From: Microbacterium luticocti DSM 19459
Lineage (GTDB): Bacteria; Actinomycetota; Actinomycetes; Actinomycetales; Microbacteriaceae
Direction: 5' to 3'
DNA length: 64,000 nt
NCBI RefSeq assembly: GCF_000422405.1
Contig: NZ_AULS01000017.1
Coordinates: 1-64,000, forward strand
The notes under the pieces were generated by a model that saw nothing but the letters and a program-made list of their open reading frames with translations, ran no database searches and was not told where the DNA came from. Both the position numbers and the translations under genes were made by a program. Position 1 is the first letter of the stretch. Each line of letters starts with the position of its first letter. Shown piece after piece: positions 62,609 to 64,000 of the stretch.

Positions 62609-62788
62609 GCCTCACGGATCGCCGGGCGCCCGCGCAGGACCAGCCGGTGCCCCACGGGCGGGATGCCACCTCACGGATGACTGGGCGTCCACGCAGGACC
62701 AGCCGGGGCCGGAACGGGCGGGGCATTGCCTCACAGATCGCCGGGCGCCCGCGCAGGACCAGCCGGTGCCCCACGGGCGGGATGCCGC
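62609..62788. repeat. 59-60 bp tandem repeat, three copies
   Basis: CCTCAC(G/A)GAT starts recur at 62610, 62669 and 62729. Copies 1 and 3 are nearly identical (CGCCGGGCGCCCGCGCAGGA); copy 2 is diverged. The array lies between the divergent starts of the ada-alkA gene and the flavoprotein gene, ending 16 bp before the latter's ATG. Confidence 0.85.
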
Positions 62789-62803
62789 CGATAGCGTGAA
62801 CGC

Positions 62804-64000
62804 ATGGACAGCTATGACCTGATCGTGCTGGGCGCCGGACCCGTCGGTGAGAACGTCGCGGACCGCGCGGTGCAAGGCGGCCTGAGCGCCGTGATCGTCG
62901 AGAGCGAGCTGGTCGGCGGCGAGTGCTCGTATTGGGCGTGCATGCCGTCGAAGGGGCTGCTGCGTCCGTCGGCGGCGGTGCGCGCCGCCCGCGACGTGGA
63001 TGGAGCGCGTCAGGCCGTGACCGGCCCGCTCGATGTGCCGGGCGTGTTCCGGCGCCGCGACGCGCTCGCGCACGACTGGAGCGACGACGGGCAGGTCGAC
63101 TGGCTGCGTGACGCCGGGATCGACCTCGCGCGCGGGCATGGCCGGATCAGCGGCGAGCGCGAGGTGACCGTCACTGGGCCGGACGGCGCGACCCGCGTCC
63201 TGCACGCCCGCCACGCCGTGGCGGTGTGCACCGGCACACGGGCCGTGATCCCCGACATCCCCGGCCTGCGCGAGGCGAAGCCGTGGACCAGCCGCGAGGC
63301 GACCTCCGCACACGACGTGCCCGAATCCCTCGCGATCATCGGCGGCGGGGTCGTCGCGTGCGAGATGGCGACCGCCCATGCCGGGCTGGGCAGCCGCGTC
63401 ACCATGATCGTGCGATCGGGCCTGCTCGCACACGTCGAACCGTTCGCCGCCGAGGCCGTGCGCGGCGCGCTCACGCGGGCCGGCGTCGTCATCCGCACCG
63501 CGACCACGCAGAGCGTGCGTCGCGAGGCCGACGGCGACGTGACGCTCACGCTCGACGACGGCACCGCGGTGCGTGCGAGCGAGGTGCTCGTGGCGACCGG
63601 TCGCGCACCGCGCACCGATGACATCGGGCTGGATGCCGCCGGCGTGACCGGTGGCGGCTGGCTCGAGGTCGACGACACGATGCGGGTGCGCGGCGTCGAC
63701 TGGTTGTACGCGGTCGGCGATGTGAACCACCGGGCGCTTTTGACCCACCAGGGCAAGTACCAGGCGCGCGCCGCGGGCGACGTCATCGCGGCGAGGGCAG
63801 CGGGTGAGGGGGTGGATGCCGCGCCCTGGGGTAGGCACGCGGCGACGGCCGATCACGACGCGGTGCCGCAGGTCGTGTTCACCGATCCCGAGGTGGCCTC
63901 GGTCGGTGCCACCGAGGCGTCGGCCCGGGCCGCGGGCCACCGCATCCGGGTTCTCGACGTCGACCTCGCGAACATCGCCGGCGCCGCCACGCACGCCGAT
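62804..64000 (+). CDS. FAD-dependent pyridine nucleotide-disulfide oxidoreductase, partial at window end
   Basis: The first 399 codons are seen; the frame is still open at 64000. The N-terminal FAD motif is LIVLGAGPVGENVAD, the redox-active disulfide is Cys41-x4-Cys46 (GGECSYWACMPSK), a second Rossmann motif (AIIGGGVVACEMATA) binds NAD(P)H, and YAVGDVNHRALLTHQGKYQ closes the FAD site. The start of the dimerisation domain (VVFTDPEVASVGATE) is present. This is the dihydrolipoamide dehydrogenase/mercuric reductase/mycothione reductase class. The sequence around the CXXXXC (SYWA) is typical of actinobacterial LpdA-like paralogues rather than true E3, so the substrate is open. Confidence 0.92.
   Translation, partial: MDSYDLIVLGAGPVGENVADRAVQGGLSAVIVESELVGGECSYWACMPSKGLLRPSAAVRAARDVDGARQAVTGPLDVPGVFRRRDALAHDWSDDGQVDWLRDAGIDLARGHGRISGEREVTVTGPDGATRVLHARHAVAVCTGTRAVIPDIPGLREAKPWTSREATSAHDVPESLAIIGGGVVACEMATAHAGLGSRVTMIVRSGLLAHVEPFAAEAVRGALTRAGVVIRTATTQSVRREADGDVTLTLDDGTAVRASEVLVATGRAPRTDDIGLDAAGVTGGGWLEVDDTMRVRGVDWLYAVGDVNHRALLTHQGKYQARAAGDVIAARAAGEGVDAAPWGRHAATADHDAVPQVVFTDPEVASVGATEASARAAGHRIRVLDVDLANIAGAATHAD

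Noticed and set aside
62565..62774. 69-codon reverse frame across the 59-bp repeats (repeating VLRGRP-like units)
   Set aside because: Arises from translating a tandem repeat in a promoter region; no ribosome-binding site.

Overview
The window is high-GC DNA (roughly 70 percent by eye) with dense, short-spaced genes, GTGA/ATGA start-stop overlaps and several candidate leaderless promoters. It also carries a monomeric isocitrate dehydrogenase, a GTP-type PEP carboxykinase, a RamB/ScfR-type regulator and a membrane-tethered ECF sigma factor of an actinobacterial type. Together these point to a Gram-positive actinobacterium, most likely Microbacteriaceae (Microbacterium-like). The species call is inference. 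No rRNA, tRNA, CRISPR array or intact mobile element is seen.

Left end (1-6 kb): a frameshifted transposase remnant, then two overlapping genes of visibly lower GC encoding a small exported protein and a lipoprotein. Next come pckG and the divergent RamB-like regulator with a palindrome between them. An intergenic stretch of 22-24 bp tandem repeats follows.

Catabolic section (6-33.5 kb): an AlkZ-like DNA glycosylase gene, then an APC permease, AraC-type regulator, aldehyde dehydrogenase, HAD phosphatase, ThDP-dependent decarboxylase-like enzyme, MobA-type aromatic hydroxylase with divergent IclR regulator, a secreted CHAP amidase of atypical composition, a flavin amine oxidase with TetR regulator, and a three-gene two-component operon. 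It ends with a metabolite:H+ symporter divergent from a homoprotocatechuate meta-cleavage operon (hpaG-rraA fusion, gntR, hpaE, hpaD, hpaH, hpaI). A plausible unifying pathway is aromatic amine or arylpyruvate to aryl acetaldehyde, aryl acetate and homoprotocatechuate, then pyruvate plus succinic semialdehyde. A GATC(G/A)TATA motif recurs in three divergent promoters of this section and a related palindrome in a fourth, suggesting shared control.

One-carbon and amino-sugar section (33.5-51.5 kb): glyA and folD lie in tandem behind a ZTP riboswitch. A GH20 hexosaminidase and nagA run rightward. A leftward cluster holds a ROK repressor, a sugar-binding lipoprotein, two permeases, a ROK kinase and nagB, with no ATPase gene. 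The ROK gene and the hexosaminidase gene share an operator-like sequence, so they look like one chitin-sugar regulon. Between them sit a sigma factor fused to an anti-sigma-type zinc finger, hydrophobic segments and a long Asp-Pro-Gly-Thr repeat tail, a DUF2568 protein and a GlcD-type oxidase.

Right end (51.5-64 kb): an L,D-transpeptidase, icd with a MarR-like palindrome, a GNAT acetyltransferase, and a heterodimeric ABC exporter preceded by a 26-codon leader ORF and a hairpin. Then come ogt and an ada-alkA fusion for alkylation repair, and a flavoprotein disulfide reductase cut by the window edge. Many gene ends and spacers carry long perfect hairpins or tandem repeats, some of them recurring families.
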